Source: Glaciimonas sp.
GTDB lineage: Bacteria > Pseudomonadota > Gammaproteobacteria > Burkholderiales > Burkholderiaceae_D
Assembly (NCBI GenBank): GCA_012927625.1
Contig: JABBOV010000003.1
Span: 62,001-126,000 of the forward strand
Direction: 5' to 3'
DNA: 64,000 bases
Part shown: positions 27,364 to 36,160 of the stretch, piece by piece
Layout of the letters: every line of letters begins with the position of its first letter
Position numbering within the stretch: position 1 is the first letter of the stretch
The notes under the pieces: generated by a model
Told to the model about the DNA's origin: nothing
Database searches by the model: none
Seen by the model: the letters and a program-made list of their open reading frames with translations, nothing else
Made by a program: the position numbers and the translations under genes

Positions 27364-28440
27364 TCATACTCTGAGTGCGCGATTACCTGACGCATTCAAG
27401 AGTTCCAGAACTTTACGCGGCAATTCGCCTAAAGGTGCGACTTCATGAACAGCGCCAATGGCAATAGCTTCACGCGGCATGCCAAAGACGACGCAACTGG
27501 CTTCATCCTGGGCAAAATTGTACGCACCTGCCTTGCGCATTTCCAGCATTCCAGCCGCACCATCCTTTCCCATTCCGGTAAGAATCACTCCCATCGCATT
27601 TTTACCTGCGCAATTTGCTGCCGACTGGAACAATACATCAACCGAGGGCCGATGACGATTCACCGCAGGGCCCTGATCAAGCTGGGTTACGTAGTTAGCG
27701 CCGCTACGCGTGAGTAGCAAGTGCGAGTGCCCAGGTGCAATATAAGCATGCCCAGGTAGAACCCGCTCTCCACCTTCCGCCTCCTTGACGGAAATCTTGC
27801 ACAAGCCATCAAGGCGTTGCGCAAACGATCGCGTAAAACCCTCCGGCATATGCTGTGTGATCAAAATCCCCGGGCAGTCTGACGGCATCTGCATGAGAAA
27901 ACTCTTGATTGCCTCTGTGCCTCCGGTGGAGGCGCCAATAATAATGAGCTTCTCGCTACTGACCAGCGGATTACGGATCAGAGGTAACGGCACATCCGTT
28001 AACTTAGCGGAGTCGTTTGCAGCAATAGAATGGGACTTGATTTTGGCACGGGAAGCAATACGAATTTTGTCTGCAATTAGGTCCGTGTACTCAAGCATGC
28101 CACTTTGAATCGATAACTTTGGCTTAGTGACAAAATCCACCGCGCCCAGTTCCAGCGCACGCATGGTAATTTCAGAGCCGCGCTCGGTTAAAGATGAAAC
28201 CATAATCACTGGCATCGGCCGCAAGCGCATCAATTTTTCTAGAAAATCCAGGCCATCCATTTTTGGCATTTCGACATCGAGCGTAAGAACATCTGGATTT
28301 ATTTTTTTGATCATCTCTCGCGCCACAATCGGGTCTGGCGCAACGCCAACGACTTCCATGTCCGACTGGCTGCTGATAATCTCGCGCATGACACTGCGAA
28401 TTAAAGCTGAATCATCTACGATCAGAACTTTGATTTTCAT
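27364..28440 (-). CDS. cheB: Chemotaxis methylesterase/deamidase CheB
   Basis: CheB removes methyl groups from chemoreceptors when phosphorylated. The N-terminal receiver domain has [16 protein letters not shown] and the phospho-acceptor in [19 protein letters not shown]. The C-terminal methylesterase shows the catalytic triad blocks [14 protein letters not shown] (Ser), [17 protein letters not shown] (His) and [12 protein letters not shown] (Asp). The ATG at 28440 with GGAAG seven bases upstream is chosen, giving 358 residues. It lies between cheD and cheY. Confidence 0.97.
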   Translation of the reverse strand: MKIKVLIVDDSALIRSVMREIISSQSDMEVVGVAPDPIVAREMIKKINPDVLTLDVEMPKMDGLDFLEKLMRLRPMPVIMVSSLTERGSEITMRALELGAVDFVTKPKLSIQSGMLEYTDLIADKIRIASRAKIKSHSIAANDSAKLTDVPLPLIRNPLVSSEKLIIIGASTGGTEAIKSFLMQMPSDCPGILITQHMPEGFTRSFAQRLDGLCKISVKEAEGGERVLPGHAYIAPGHSHLLLTRSGANYVTQLDQGPAVNRHRPSVDVLFQSAANCAGKNAMGVILTGMGKDGAAGMLEMRKAGAYNFAQDEASCVVFGMPREAIAIGAVHEVAPLGELPRKVLELLNASGNRALRV

Positions 28441-28485
28441 AAAAATGCTTCCCATGCTAAGCACCGCAGTGCCAGTATTCCGGTA

Positions 28486-29097
28486 TCAGAAAAGTTCAAC
28501 TTCACCACCAACCGGACTCGTCTTGAGGCGGCTGGCATAGGCATGTTCGCGCATGGCGAGCGTGTCATTATGCGTTTGCTTGAGTTTTTTGACCAAGACT
28601 TTCCCTGTCCTGGGAAAAAAATAGACCTTGCGCGGATATATGTCGTTCAGATCTTCTGCCGTTACTCGCATATTTTCCATATGCAGAAAATCCCGGACGA
28701 ACTGCGCATTGCGCTCTCCGACATTGATCGAGGTAAAGCCAGCCAAAACATTGCCACCACCAAACACCTTGGCTTCCATGTTTTCACGCCGCGCTCCTAG
28801 CTTCAGAAGTTGATTTATCAGCACTTCCATCGCATAGGCGCCATAGCGCATGGACGCAGAAACAGGACTATTTCCATCGTTGCCGCTGCCGTCTGGCAGC
28901 ATGAAGTGATTCATGCCCCCAATACCGGATACGCGATCACGGATGCAGGCCGATACGCACGAACCCAGCACCGTTACAATCAACATGTCCCTACTCGTAC
29001 AATAATATTCACCGGGCAATATTTTAGCTGCCTCACAATCAAATGTTCTGTCGTAGTAAACATTGGCCGCAAATTGCTCTTCGAACATCTGACTCAT
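28486..29097 (-). CDS. cheD: Chemoreceptor glutamine deamidase CheD
   Basis: CheD deamidates glutamines on chemoreceptors. The catalytic Cys is in TVLGSCVSACIRDR and the His in GGMNHFMLPDG; FGGGNVLAGF and NVGERNAQFVRDFL are also family-typical. Its 203 residues are normal. The start overlaps the cheR stop (ATGA), so the two adaptation enzymes are coupled. cheB follows after about 45 bases. Confidence 0.96.
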   Translation of the reverse strand: MSQMFEEQFAANVYYDRTFDCEAAKILPGEYYCTSRDMLIVTVLGSCVSACIRDRVSGIGGMNHFMLPDGSGNDGNSPVSASMRYGAYAMEVLINQLLKLGARRENMEAKVFGGGNVLAGFTSINVGERNAQFVRDFLHMENMRVTAEDLNDIYPRKVYFFPRTGKVLVKKLKQTHNDTLAMREHAYASRLKTSPVGGEVELF

Positions 29098-30020
29098 AAC
29101 GAATTTCTCATATTCACCGCAATTGCATCTACTGCGCTGTGCGGCGAAGGAGATGCCAGCTCATACACTGTTTTTCCTCGTAGAGTAAAAGCATCTGATA
29201 CATACAGGAAATTTTCCGAATGTCCGGCAAACAACAATCCATCAGGCTTCAGCAACGGTCTGAACTTATCCAGAATTTTTCTTTGGGTTGGTTTATCAAA
29301 ATAGATCATTACATTACGGCAAAAAATCGCATCGAATGGACCTGATATAGGCAAACTATCGGCCAGCAGATTAAGCTGTTTAAAAGTGACCATTTGACGC
29401 AGTTCCGGGCGAATTCTTACCAGCCCATCCTGCTCACCCTTGCCCCTCAGGAAAAACCGTTTGACTCTCTCAGGCGGCATTTTCTCTGTTTTGTCAATTG
29501 CATAAACGCCATTGGAAGCGGTGTTCAGCACATTGGTATCGATATCGGTAGCGATGATATGAACCGGAGGATTTAAAGTACCGAACACATCACATGCAGT
29601 TATTGCAATCGAATAAGGCTCTTCTCCAGTGGAACTGGCAGAACACCAAATGGTAATTGGCCCCTTCACATTACGCATGTGCTCAGCCAAAATAGGGAAA
29701 TGATGTGCCTCGCGAAAGAAGGAAGTCAGGTTGGTGGTAAGCGCATTTGTAAACGCTTCCCACTCGCCGTCGTCTATACCTTTCTCCAAATCATCCAAAT
29801 ATTGTTCAAACGACACAGTACCGGTAGCCCGCAATCGGCGAGCAAGGCGGCTATACACCATCTCTTGTTTCGTATCTGTCAGCGCGATCCCGGCACGCTG
29901 ATGAATCAATGCCTTCACTCTGGTGAAATCCCGGACCGTAAATTCGAATTCCTTAACGCCATCCAGCTTATTTTGAGGCGCTAATTTCATACTATGACTC
30001 TCTCTCAAATCCACACTCAT
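29094..30020 (-). CDS. cheR: Chemoreceptor methyltransferase CheR
   Basis: CheR adds methyl groups from S-adenosylmethionine to chemoreceptor glutamates. The N-terminal helical domain (FTRVKALIHQRAGIALTDTK) is followed by the SAM-binding domain with IWCSASSTGEEPYSIAI and FDAIFCRNVMIYFDKPTQRK. The ATG at 30020 gives 308 residues; the ATG at 29990 is also possible and has a GAGAG-like site upstream. It is the first gene of cheR-D-B-Y. cheA and cheW, which normally precede it, are not in this window. Confidence 0.95.
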   Translation of the reverse strand: MSVDLRESHSMKLAPQNKLDGVKEFEFTVRDFTRVKALIHQRAGIALTDTKQEMVYSRLARRLRATGTVSFEQYLDDLEKGIDDGEWEAFTNALTTNLTSFFREAHHFPILAEHMRNVKGPITIWCSASSTGEEPYSIAITACDVFGTLNPPVHIIATDIDTNVLNTASNGVYAIDKTEKMPPERVKRFFLRGKGEQDGLVRIRPELRQMVTFKQLNLLADSLPISGPFDAIFCRNVMIYFDKPTQRKILDKFRPLLKPDGLLFAGHSENFLYVSDAFTLRGKTVYELASPSPHSAVDAIAVNMRNSL

Positions 30021-30344
30021 ACAACTCAGAAATTGCCAAAGATAAAAAGCTTTTCAACGCAGAACAAATCAGCTCCACGTAAATGAAAGAGTCGGACAAA
30101 TTTTCTACCAACTAACGCTAAGATAGCTACCTGGAACGCAACCATTCTAGTTATGTAATGGATCCAATATACCCTCAGCTTATAACGGCTCAAACATGAT
30201 TAAATTGAGATTGGCACGCGGCCTATTATAAATCGACGCTGGGTAGAAAATTACTCCTGAGACATATCAGGCGCAGATTTTGATGAATATCGGCAATTAC
30301 GACGCATGCATCAAGCAATGAGGGAGGACAGCGGAATAAAGCAA
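30021..30344. other. Gap between cheR and tRNA-Asn, no gene
   Basis: About 320 bases in which I see no coding potential and no copy of the dispersed element. It should contain the promoter for cheR-D-B-Y. A TTGGCACG at 30211-30218 recalls a sigma-54 -24 box but lacks a -12 box and points away from cheR. Confidence 0.5.
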
Positions 30345-30374
30345 AAAGGGCCGAGCATCATCGCCCGACCCTTT
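30345..30374 (-). terminator. Intrinsic terminator of tRNA-Asn
   Basis: On the minus strand the arms AAAGGGTCGGGC and GCTCGGCCCTTT pair over 12 positions, including two G-T pairs, around the loop GATGAT. Two further T residues follow the arm, making a T5 run. It lies just downstream of the tRNA 3' end. Confidence 0.8.
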
Positions 30375-30380
30375 GAATTT

Positions 30381-30456
30381 TGGCTCCCCGACCAGGACTC
30401 GAACCTGGGACCTGCGGATTAACAGTCCGTCGCTCTACCAGCTGAGCTATCAGGGA
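30381..30456 (-). tRNA. tRNA-Asn (GTT)
   Basis: A 76-base tRNA including an encoded CCA. The acceptor arms TCCCTGA and TCGGGGA pair fully with one G-T, the T arm contains GGTTCGAGTCC, and the anticodon loop is CTGTTAA, giving GTT (Asn). Discriminator base G. It lies between relA and cheR, transcribed on the same strand. Confidence 0.97.
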
Positions 30457-30620
30457 AAAGATAATATTTAGTGCCTGCTTGCGCGCAAAAACCAGACGCA
30501 GTGTGCATCACAACGGGCCGAATTGTATCATGAATATATGCCGTATCGTGCAACACATTAGCCTCGCCATTCGCCTGAAGGTGTGACAGTGATGAAGCAG
30601 TGAATCGTAAATTGCCACAA

Positions 30621-32873
30621 TTAATACCGATTGACTTCCAGTACGCCTGCAACTTCTCGGATCACTGTCAACGCTTTTTGCAAATGTGCGGTTGAAGGAA
30701 TTTCGGCGGTGAAATACATGCGCGCCAATCCTTTTGCGCTTTGGGTTTTTACGCCTATTACATTAATTTTTTCTCGCGAAAATATCTCGGAAATATCACG
30801 TAGCAACCCTTGGCGATCAGCCGACAACACAAAGATGTCGACTGGATAAACCGTATCGAGAACAGCTTCTCCCCAGGCAGTTTGAATAATGCGTTCGGGT
30901 GCTTGCACGCGCATTTCGGTAAAATTCTTGCAACTGGCACGATGAATTGAAACGCCATGGCCACGCGTAACGAAGCCCACAATGTCGTCGGGAGGCGCAG
31001 GACGACAACATTTCGCCAACTGGGTCAACAAGCCATCGGTACCAACCACCAACACGCCCGATTTTGCGCCTTGCGTGATGCTGGAGGCGCGACTCTTATT
31101 CGTAACATCGGCCTCATCTACTTCTTTGACTGTTTTGCCGGCGTCTTCGCTGTGCAACACCTGTTCGACATTGCGCAGGCTGAACTCATCTTTTCCGACG
31201 GCTAGAAAAAGCTCGTCCACCTTTGGAAAACCGAGTTTGTGCGCAAGCTCTTCCAGATTGACGGCAGTCTTGCCTTCGCGCTGCAGGGTTTTTTCAATCA
31301 GGCTGCGGCCGCTTGCCAGCGTTTCCTGCTGATCTATGGCATTAAACCAGGCGCGCACTTTGGAACGCGCGCGCGTACTCACGGTGTAGCCGGCACCGAG
31401 CCAATCACGCGACGGCCCCGCTGTTCCTGGCGCACCCTTGGCCGTCACGACGTCAACGGTCTGGCCGTTTTTAAGCGGCGTGTTGAGCGGCACCATCGCA
31501 CCGTCAATACGCGCGCCGCGACAGCGGTGTCCAACGTCCGTATGCAGATGATAGGCAAAGTCAATCGGCGTAGCGCCGCTGGGAAGTTCAATTACCCGCG
31601 CCTGCGGCGTCAAGACGTAAATTCGATCATCTAGCGTAGCTGATTTCAGCTTTTCGATCCATTCACGCTGAATTTCTTCCTGCCCTACCACCGCATCAGC
31701 AACTTCACTCTTCCATGCCAGCAACTGTCTTAGCCAAGCAATTTTCTCGTCATATTTTCGTTCTGAAAAATTCGATCCGCCGGTTTCTTTATAACGCCAG
31801 TGCGCAGCCACGCCGTATTCGGCGAAACGGTGCATTTCTTCGGTACGGATCTGTACTTCCAGTGCGCGCCCGTCTTCCGCAACCACGACCGTATGCAATG
31901 ATTGATAACCGTTCGACTTGGGACGCGAAATATAGTCGTCGAATTCTTTCGGAATCGGAGCCCATATATTGTGCACAATCCCCAACACGACGTAACAGGT
32001 TTTGACATCTTCGACTGTCACACGAAAAGCGCGCACATCGTACAGCTCCGAAAAATCAAGCGACTTTCCGCGCATTTTGTTCCAGATACTGTAAATATGC
32101 TTGGGCCGCCCGGAGACATCCGCCTTCACACCGGCCAATTCCAATTCGAGCCTCAGTCTGGCGATTGCATCGCCGACGAATTCCTCGCGTTCCATGCGTT
32201 TTTCTTCCAGCATTTTGGCGATGCGTTTATAACTCTCCGGCTCCAAAAAACGGAAGGATAAATCTTCCAATTCCCATTTTAATTGCCAAACGCCCAGGCG
32301 ATTCGCCAATGGCGCGTACAGATCCAATGTTTCGCGCGCATATTGATGGGTGGTATCGTTATAAAATTTCTGCTCCGCAAAAAAGCGCAGGGTTGTTACT
32401 CGTGATGCCAATTGCACCAGCACTACACGCATATCAGACGCCATTGACAGCAGCATCTTGCGCAACACTTCAATTTGGGCCGCCGCTTGCTGCGATGCAT
32501 TTTTACCCCGGCCAACTGGCTGCTGTACAGAAGTCAATTCCCGCAAACGCACCAATTGCCGCATGCCAGTAACCAGATCACCCACATCCTTGCCGAAACC
32601 CGCTTCAATGTTTTCAGCGGCAACCGGATCCAGCGCCGGCAACTCAAACAGCAGCCCGGCAATAATTGTTTCTGCATCCACTTTCAGGGCTGCCAGCGTG
32701 GTTGCCACACCTTTCGAAAATTCTAGGGCGCCCTGGCCTGTTGCGATTTCTTTTTCGGCATACAAAGGGCCAACAAACGCAAGCGCATTCAGAACACGCA
32801 CACTGTCCGCGTCAAAAAGTCCGGCTGTAAGCTGACCCGAGATATCGTTTTGCGAGGTGACTACCGAAACCAT
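30621..32873 (-). CDS. relA: (p)ppGpp synthetase RelA
   Basis: RelA makes (p)ppGpp on stalled ribosomes. The N-terminal HD-like domain has lost its metal-binding residues: where active hydrolases have LLHDxxED it reads GLLFELPALD. The synthetase domain has SGRPKHIYSIWNKM and EFDDYISRPKSNGYQSLHT; the acidic EFDD motif marks RelA-type rather than SpoT-type synthetases. TGS (DRIYVLTPQARVIELPSGA) and C-terminal ACT domains follow. The ATG at 32873 is chosen, seven bases past the RidA gene, giving 750 residues. A separate SpoT must supply hydrolysis. Confidence 0.95.
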   Translation of the reverse strand: MVSVVTSQNDISGQLTAGLFDADSVRVLNALAFVGPLYAEKEIATGQGALEFSKGVATTLAALKVDAETIIAGLLFELPALDPVAAENIEAGFGKDVGDLVTGMRQLVRLRELTSVQQPVGRGKNASQQAAAQIEVLRKMLLSMASDMRVVLVQLASRVTTLRFFAEQKFYNDTTHQYARETLDLYAPLANRLGVWQLKWELEDLSFRFLEPESYKRIAKMLEEKRMEREEFVGDAIARLRLELELAGVKADVSGRPKHIYSIWNKMRGKSLDFSELYDVRAFRVTVEDVKTCYVVLGIVHNIWAPIPKEFDDYISRPKSNGYQSLHTVVVAEDGRALEVQIRTEEMHRFAEYGVAAHWRYKETGGSNFSERKYDEKIAWLRQLLAWKSEVADAVVGQEEIQREWIEKLKSATLDDRIYVLTPQARVIELPSGATPIDFAYHLHTDVGHRCRGARIDGAMVPLNTPLKNGQTVDVVTAKGAPGTAGPSRDWLGAGYTVSTRARSKVRAWFNAIDQQETLASGRSLIEKTLQREGKTAVNLEELAHKLGFPKVDELFLAVGKDEFSLRNVEQVLHSEDAGKTVKEVDEADVTNKSRASSITQGAKSGVLVVGTDGLLTQLAKCCRPAPPDDIVGFVTRGHGVSIHRASCKNFTEMRVQAPERIIQTAWGEAVLDTVYPVDIFVLSADRQGLLRDISEIFSREKINVIGVKTQSAKGLARMYFTAEIPSTAHLQKALTVIREVAGVLEVNRY

Positions 32874-32880
32874 TATTGCC

Positions 32881-33231
32881 CTATATTTGTGCTGCCGTAA
32901 TGACAATTTCGATCAGCCATTCCGGCTTGGCAAGTTGTGCCTGGACGGTTGCGCGGGGCGGCGTGCAGCCAGACGCAACCCATGCCTCCCAGACCTGATT
33001 CATGCCATCGAAATTCTTCAGGTCGGAGAGAAAAATCTGGCACATCAGGATGCAGGTTTTATCGCTGCCGGCCTGTATCAAAAGGCTGTCTATTTGGCTT
33101 AAAACCATACGAGTCTGGTCCTGAATATCGTGCGCAGCATCCGCTGCCACCTGGCCCGCCAGATACACCGTACCGTTGTGAATGGCTGCCTCGGACATCC
33201 TTTTACCTACATGCAATCGCTTGATTTCCAT
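32881..33231 (-). CDS. RidA family protein
   Basis: A small (116-residue) member of the YjgF/YER057c/UK114 family. Many relatives hydrolyse reactive enamine/imine intermediates of amino-acid metabolism. The Arg that binds the substrate carboxylate in active RidA proteins appears in the C-terminal PPRATVQAQL block, so activity is plausible. The N-terminal part (NGTVYLAGQVAADAAHDIQD, then QIDSLLIQAGSD) is typical. It begins a short minus-strand run, with relA seven bases downstream. Confidence 0.9.
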   Translation of the reverse strand: MEIKRLHVGKRMSEAAIHNGTVYLAGQVAADAAHDIQDQTRMVLSQIDSLLIQAGSDKTCILMCQIFLSDLKNFDGMNQVWEAWVASGCTPPRATVQAQLAKPEWLIEIVITAAQI

Positions 33232-33255
33232 AAATACCTTTCCAAAGTGTGCAAA

Positions 33256-34134
33256 CTAATCCAGTAAAAAATCCTGCACAATCCTGATTTGATCTACATG
33301 CGTGAAGGTCGGCGCATGCCCAATACCAGGTAATTCAATCAGCCGTGCCTTGGGTCCGCGCTGTGTCATCGTTTGTGCCGTTTGACGCGACAAGAGGTCG
33401 GATTCGCCACCGCGCACCAACAAGGTGGGACAGCCTATTGCATCATAAGCCATCCACAGCAGCGCCTCGGCAACTTTCAGACTCTCGGGCGTTGCCGATT
33501 TGAATGCAGCAGCCAGGCCCAGATCATAATGACGAATCCACCGCCCGTCATGATCCTGGCGCAAGACATCTGACGCCAGTTTGCGCCACTCATCATCGGA
33601 ATGCGGGCCAAAAGTAGCTGAAATTTTACGAATATATTGTGCTGCCTCGTCGAAAGTCTGAAACCGCACCACTTGGCCGATATAGCCGCCAATACGTAGT
33701 AGTGCATCACTATTCAAAGCCGGTCCGACATCATTGAGGATCAGTTTTCCAATTGGGTTATCTGGCAGCGAAGCCAGCCCGATCCCGATCAGACCGCCCA
33801 TTGAAGTGCCGAACCAATCGACTGTTGTTACAGCCGGATGTGCGGTGATGCGCGCCAGCAGGCTCACCATATCGCTAACATACTGAGGAATCTGATAGTG
33901 CAGTGGATTGCGCAGCCTTTCCGAGCGCCCGCGCCCAACTACGTCTGGGCAGATTACACGGTACGACTGGCAGAGTGCGCGCGCCATATTGTCAAAATCA
34001 TCCGAGACCCGTGTAACTCCGTGCACGCAAACCAGTACCTTCGGATTATCGACCTCGCCCCAATCCTTGTAGGCCATCCGGTGCAAGCCGCTGGGAGAAA
34101 TGCACTGTACCGTCCTAATGTGTGGTTGCGTCAT
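33256..34134 (-). CDS. Alpha/beta hydrolase
   Basis: An alpha/beta-hydrolase-fold enzyme of about 292 residues. The nucleophile elbow is GTSMGG (WFGTSMGGLIGIGLASL), an oxyanion-region HG occurs in VCVHGVTRVSDDF, and the catalytic His is probably in LPGIGHAPTF. The acid is likely the Asp in RGGESDLLSR. The ATG at 34134 (MTQPHIRTV) is chosen; longer in-frame starts look spurious. The substrate is not evident. Neighbouring genes act on CoA esters and short-chain acids, so an ester or lactone is possible, but this is only inference. Confidence 0.88.
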   Translation of the reverse strand: MTQPHIRTVQCISPSGLHRMAYKDWGEVDNPKVLVCVHGVTRVSDDFDNMARALCQSYRVICPDVVGRGRSERLRNPLHYQIPQYVSDMVSLLARITAHPAVTTVDWFGTSMGGLIGIGLASLPDNPIGKLILNDVGPALNSDALLRIGGYIGQVVRFQTFDEAAQYIRKISATFGPHSDDEWRKLASDVLRQDHDGRWIRHYDLGLAAAFKSATPESLKVAEALLWMAYDAIGCPTLLVRGGESDLLSRQTAQTMTQRGPKARLIELPGIGHAPTFTHVDQIRIVQDFLLD

Positions 34135-34249
34135 GATAATGGCGGCCTGGTTGCTGTGATTCCCACATTTTAACCGCTCATTGTGTTTAAAATCTTGGTG
34201 CAAGTTCGCCATCATCGCAATTTCTCAATCTCCGAAGACATCAAGACAT

Positions 34250-34412
34250 TGCACTCAAAAACAAAATACTGGCTCCACATCCGGCATCGGACTGGGAATC
34301 GTGCAATCGCTGGCCTCGCAAGGTGCCAACAATTCTGGCGCCGCAGCGCTTACCTAAGTAGCACAACAACCCACAAGACGGCAACTTGCTGGATGACTAG
34401 CGAGCCCAGTTG
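34250..34412 (+). pseudogene. Relic of a 3-hydroxybutyrate dehydrogenase (bdhA-like SDR) gene
   Basis: From 34271 one frame reads GSTSGIGLGIVQSLASQGAN, an excellent match to the NAD-binding N-terminus of bacterial 3-hydroxybutyrate dehydrogenases. Just upstream, CTCAAAAACAAA would encode LKNK, as before that motif, but about ten bases are missing between them, shifting the frame. After the N-terminal block the frame ends in a stop within about ten codons, and the next bases loosely resemble the C-terminus of the same enzyme (GAAL, DGxxW), as if the middle were deleted. The join is inferred. Its place next to scoAB, the next pathway step, supports the reading. Confidence 0.55.
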
Positions 34413-34501
34413 AGCGCAACAAAACCTACCACAGAGCTTAGTACAGGTTAGGAAATATCAATATACTAAATCCTGTATTTTTTGTTATCGAAATAATATA
34501 T

Positions 34502-34539
34502 GCGGAAAATAGTATGTTTTTACATATACTCCCTATAAA
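34502..34539 (-). repeat. Dispersed hairpin element, copy 5 (bdhA relic to scoB gap)
   Basis: On the minus strand it reads TTTATAGGGAGTATATG, then AAAAA, then CATACTATTTTCCGCATAT. The arms AGTAT (34511-34515) and ATACT (34526-34530) pair perfectly; an alternative TATGT/ACATA pairing overlaps them. It is one of the best conserved copies. Confidence 0.65.
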
Positions 34540-34600
34540 TTTTCATTTATAAAGTTTTTAATGCCGCTTTGGATGCTTTGCATGCGTGTTGTCTCCCATG

Positions 34601-34646
34601 TGGCAGGAATAAAAAATGAGCCGAAGCTCATTTTTTATTCCTGCCA
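34601..34646. terminator. Bidirectional terminator, perfect 21-bp stem
   Basis: A perfect 21-base inverted repeat (34601-34621 and 34626-34646) around the loop CGAA. A6 and T6 runs inside the stem give an intrinsic terminator core (ATGAGC-CGAA-GCTCAT then T6) on either strand. It ends transcription of scoAB on the minus strand. Confidence 0.85.
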
Positions 34647-34657
34647 GCTTGACATGG

Positions 34658-35308
34658 TCAAAACGATGTAACGTCCAGGGCAGCACCGGTTTTAGCCTGA
34701 ATTTCTTCCGAGCTTACGCCGGGGGCGAGTTGCACCAGTTTCAACCCGGCAGGCGTCACATCGATCACCCCAAGATCGGTAATAATCCGATTGACCACGC
34801 CTACTCCGGTCAATGGCAAATCGCACTTCGGTAGAATTTTGTGCGACTCGGTGCCATCCTTTGCTTTTGCCACATGTTCCATCAAGACCACAACGCGTCC
34901 CACTCCGGCCACCAGGTCCATGGCGCCGCCCATCCCTTTGACCATTTTGCCGGGAATCATCCAATTGGCCAAGTCGCCATGTTCAGATACCTGCATCGCA
35001 CCCAGGATGGCAAGATTGATTTTGCCGCCCCGGATCATGCCAAAAGAATCCGCCGAACTGAAAATCGATGATCCCGGCAAGGTTGTTATGGTTTGTTTAC
35101 CAGCATTAATCAGGTCAGGGTCAATCTCTTCATCAGTCGGGAAAGGGCCGATACCCAATAATCCGTTTTCGGATTGTAGCCACACATCCATGCCCGCAGG
35201 CACATGGTTAGCGACCATAGTGGGTAAACCGATGCCCAGATTTACATAAAAACCGTCCTGCAATTCCTGCGCCGCGCGTGCGGCCATTTCATCACGAGTC
35301 CATGCCAT
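34658..35308 (-). CDS. scoB: 3-oxoacid CoA-transferase subunit B
   Basis: ScoB with ScoA transfers CoA from succinyl-CoA to acetoacetate. The catalytic Glu is in [32 protein letters not shown] and the C-terminal [20 protein letters not shown] are family-typical. The ATG at 35308 ([14 protein letters not shown]) has AGGAGAT upstream and gives 216 residues; longer in-frame starts run into scoA and are rejected. scoA ends one to two bases upstream, so the pair is an operon with a strong terminator after it. Confidence 0.96.
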   Translation of the reverse strand: MAWTRDEMAARAAQELQDGFYVNLGIGLPTMVANHVPAGMDVWLQSENGLLGIGPFPTDEEIDPDLINAGKQTITTLPGSSIFSSADSFGMIRGGKINLAILGAMQVSEHGDLANWMIPGKMVKGMGGAMDLVAGVGRVVVLMEHVAKAKDGTESHKILPKCDLPLTGVGVVNRIITDLGVIDVTPAGLKLVQLAPGVSSEEIQAKTGAALDVTSF

Positions 35309-35309
35309 T

Positions 35310-36020
35310 TTAATCTCCTGCCTTTTTTGCGCGAACCGTGCGTTGTTCAATCCGTTTTTCGGGCTTGTCATTGAGGACGATGCGATGCACGAAAATCCCT
35401 GGAGTGTGAACATCATCCGGGTCGATCTCACCGATTTCAACCAGTACCTCAACTTCAGCTATCGTGATCTTGCCGGCCATGGCAACATTTGGATTGAAAT
35501 TGCGCGCCGTCTTGCGATAAACCAGATTGCCAGCCTTATCGGCTTTGTATGCCTTCACTAACGATATATCCGCAGATAATGAACGCTCCATCACGTATTG
35601 TTGCCCATCGAATTCACGCAGTTCCTTGCCTTCAGCGACGATAGTGCCAACGCCAGTTTTGGTAAAGAAAGCAGGGATACCGGATCCGCCAGCCCGTAAT
35701 TTCTCGGCCAGAGTACCTTGCGGGGTGAATTCCAGCGCCAATTCACCTGCAAGGTATTGACGCTCAAATTCCTTGTTTTCTCCCACATAGGATGAAATCA
35801 TTTTTTTGATTTGTCGGGTTGTCAGTAACTGGCCAAGCCCGAACCCATCCACCCCGGCATTATTGGAAATGGCAGTTAATTCTTTAACGCCCGAATCCCG
35901 CAAGGCGGCAATCAGTGCCTCAGGAATGCCACACAGGCCGAAACCGCCTACGGCAATAGTCTGGCCATTCTGAACGATGCCGGCCAGTGCCGTTGCGGCA
36001 TCAGGATAAACTTTGTTCAT
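35310..36020 (-). CDS. scoA: 3-oxoacid CoA-transferase subunit A
   Basis: ScoA carries the CoA-binding glycine loop ([19 protein letters not shown]), followed by [20 protein letters not shown] and [20 protein letters not shown], all typical. Its 236 residues are normal from the ATG at 36020, which has GGGAT upstream. It acts as a heterodimer partner of ScoB in acetoacetate activation, feeding acetoacetyl-CoA to thiolysis. A PAS-LuxR regulator gene lies divergent, and a relic of a 3-hydroxybutyrate dehydrogenase lies beyond scoB. Confidence 0.96.
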   Translation of the reverse strand: MNKVYPDAATALAGIVQNGQTIAVGGFGLCGIPEALIAALRDSGVKELTAISNNAGVDGFGLGQLLTTRQIKKMISSYVGENKEFERQYLAGELALEFTPQGTLAEKLRAGGSGIPAFFTKTGVGTIVAEGKELREFDGQQYVMERSLSADISLVKAYKADKAGNLVYRKTARNFNPNVAMAGKITIAEVEVLVEIGEIDPDDVHTPGIFVHRIVLNDKPEKRIEQRTVRAKKAGD

Positions 36021-36160
36021 ACCAAATCCCTTTAAAATGTAATGTAAAACCAGAGCGGCAATTACCGTTCCCGATAGCATATGACGCCACATTCAAAGGC
36101 GCAATACGTAAAAATACGACAATCCCAGTTTTTTTAACCTGTAAAGGTACATCGGCACTT

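Noticed and set aside
30211-30230. TTGGCACG resembling a sigma-54 -24 box
   Set aside because: There is no TTGC -12 box at the right distance and it points away from cheR toward the tRNA on the other strand.
34183-34413. A 76-codon plus-strand frame spanning the bdhA relic
   Set aside because: It is out of frame with the conserved SDR codons; the relic reading explains the stretch better.
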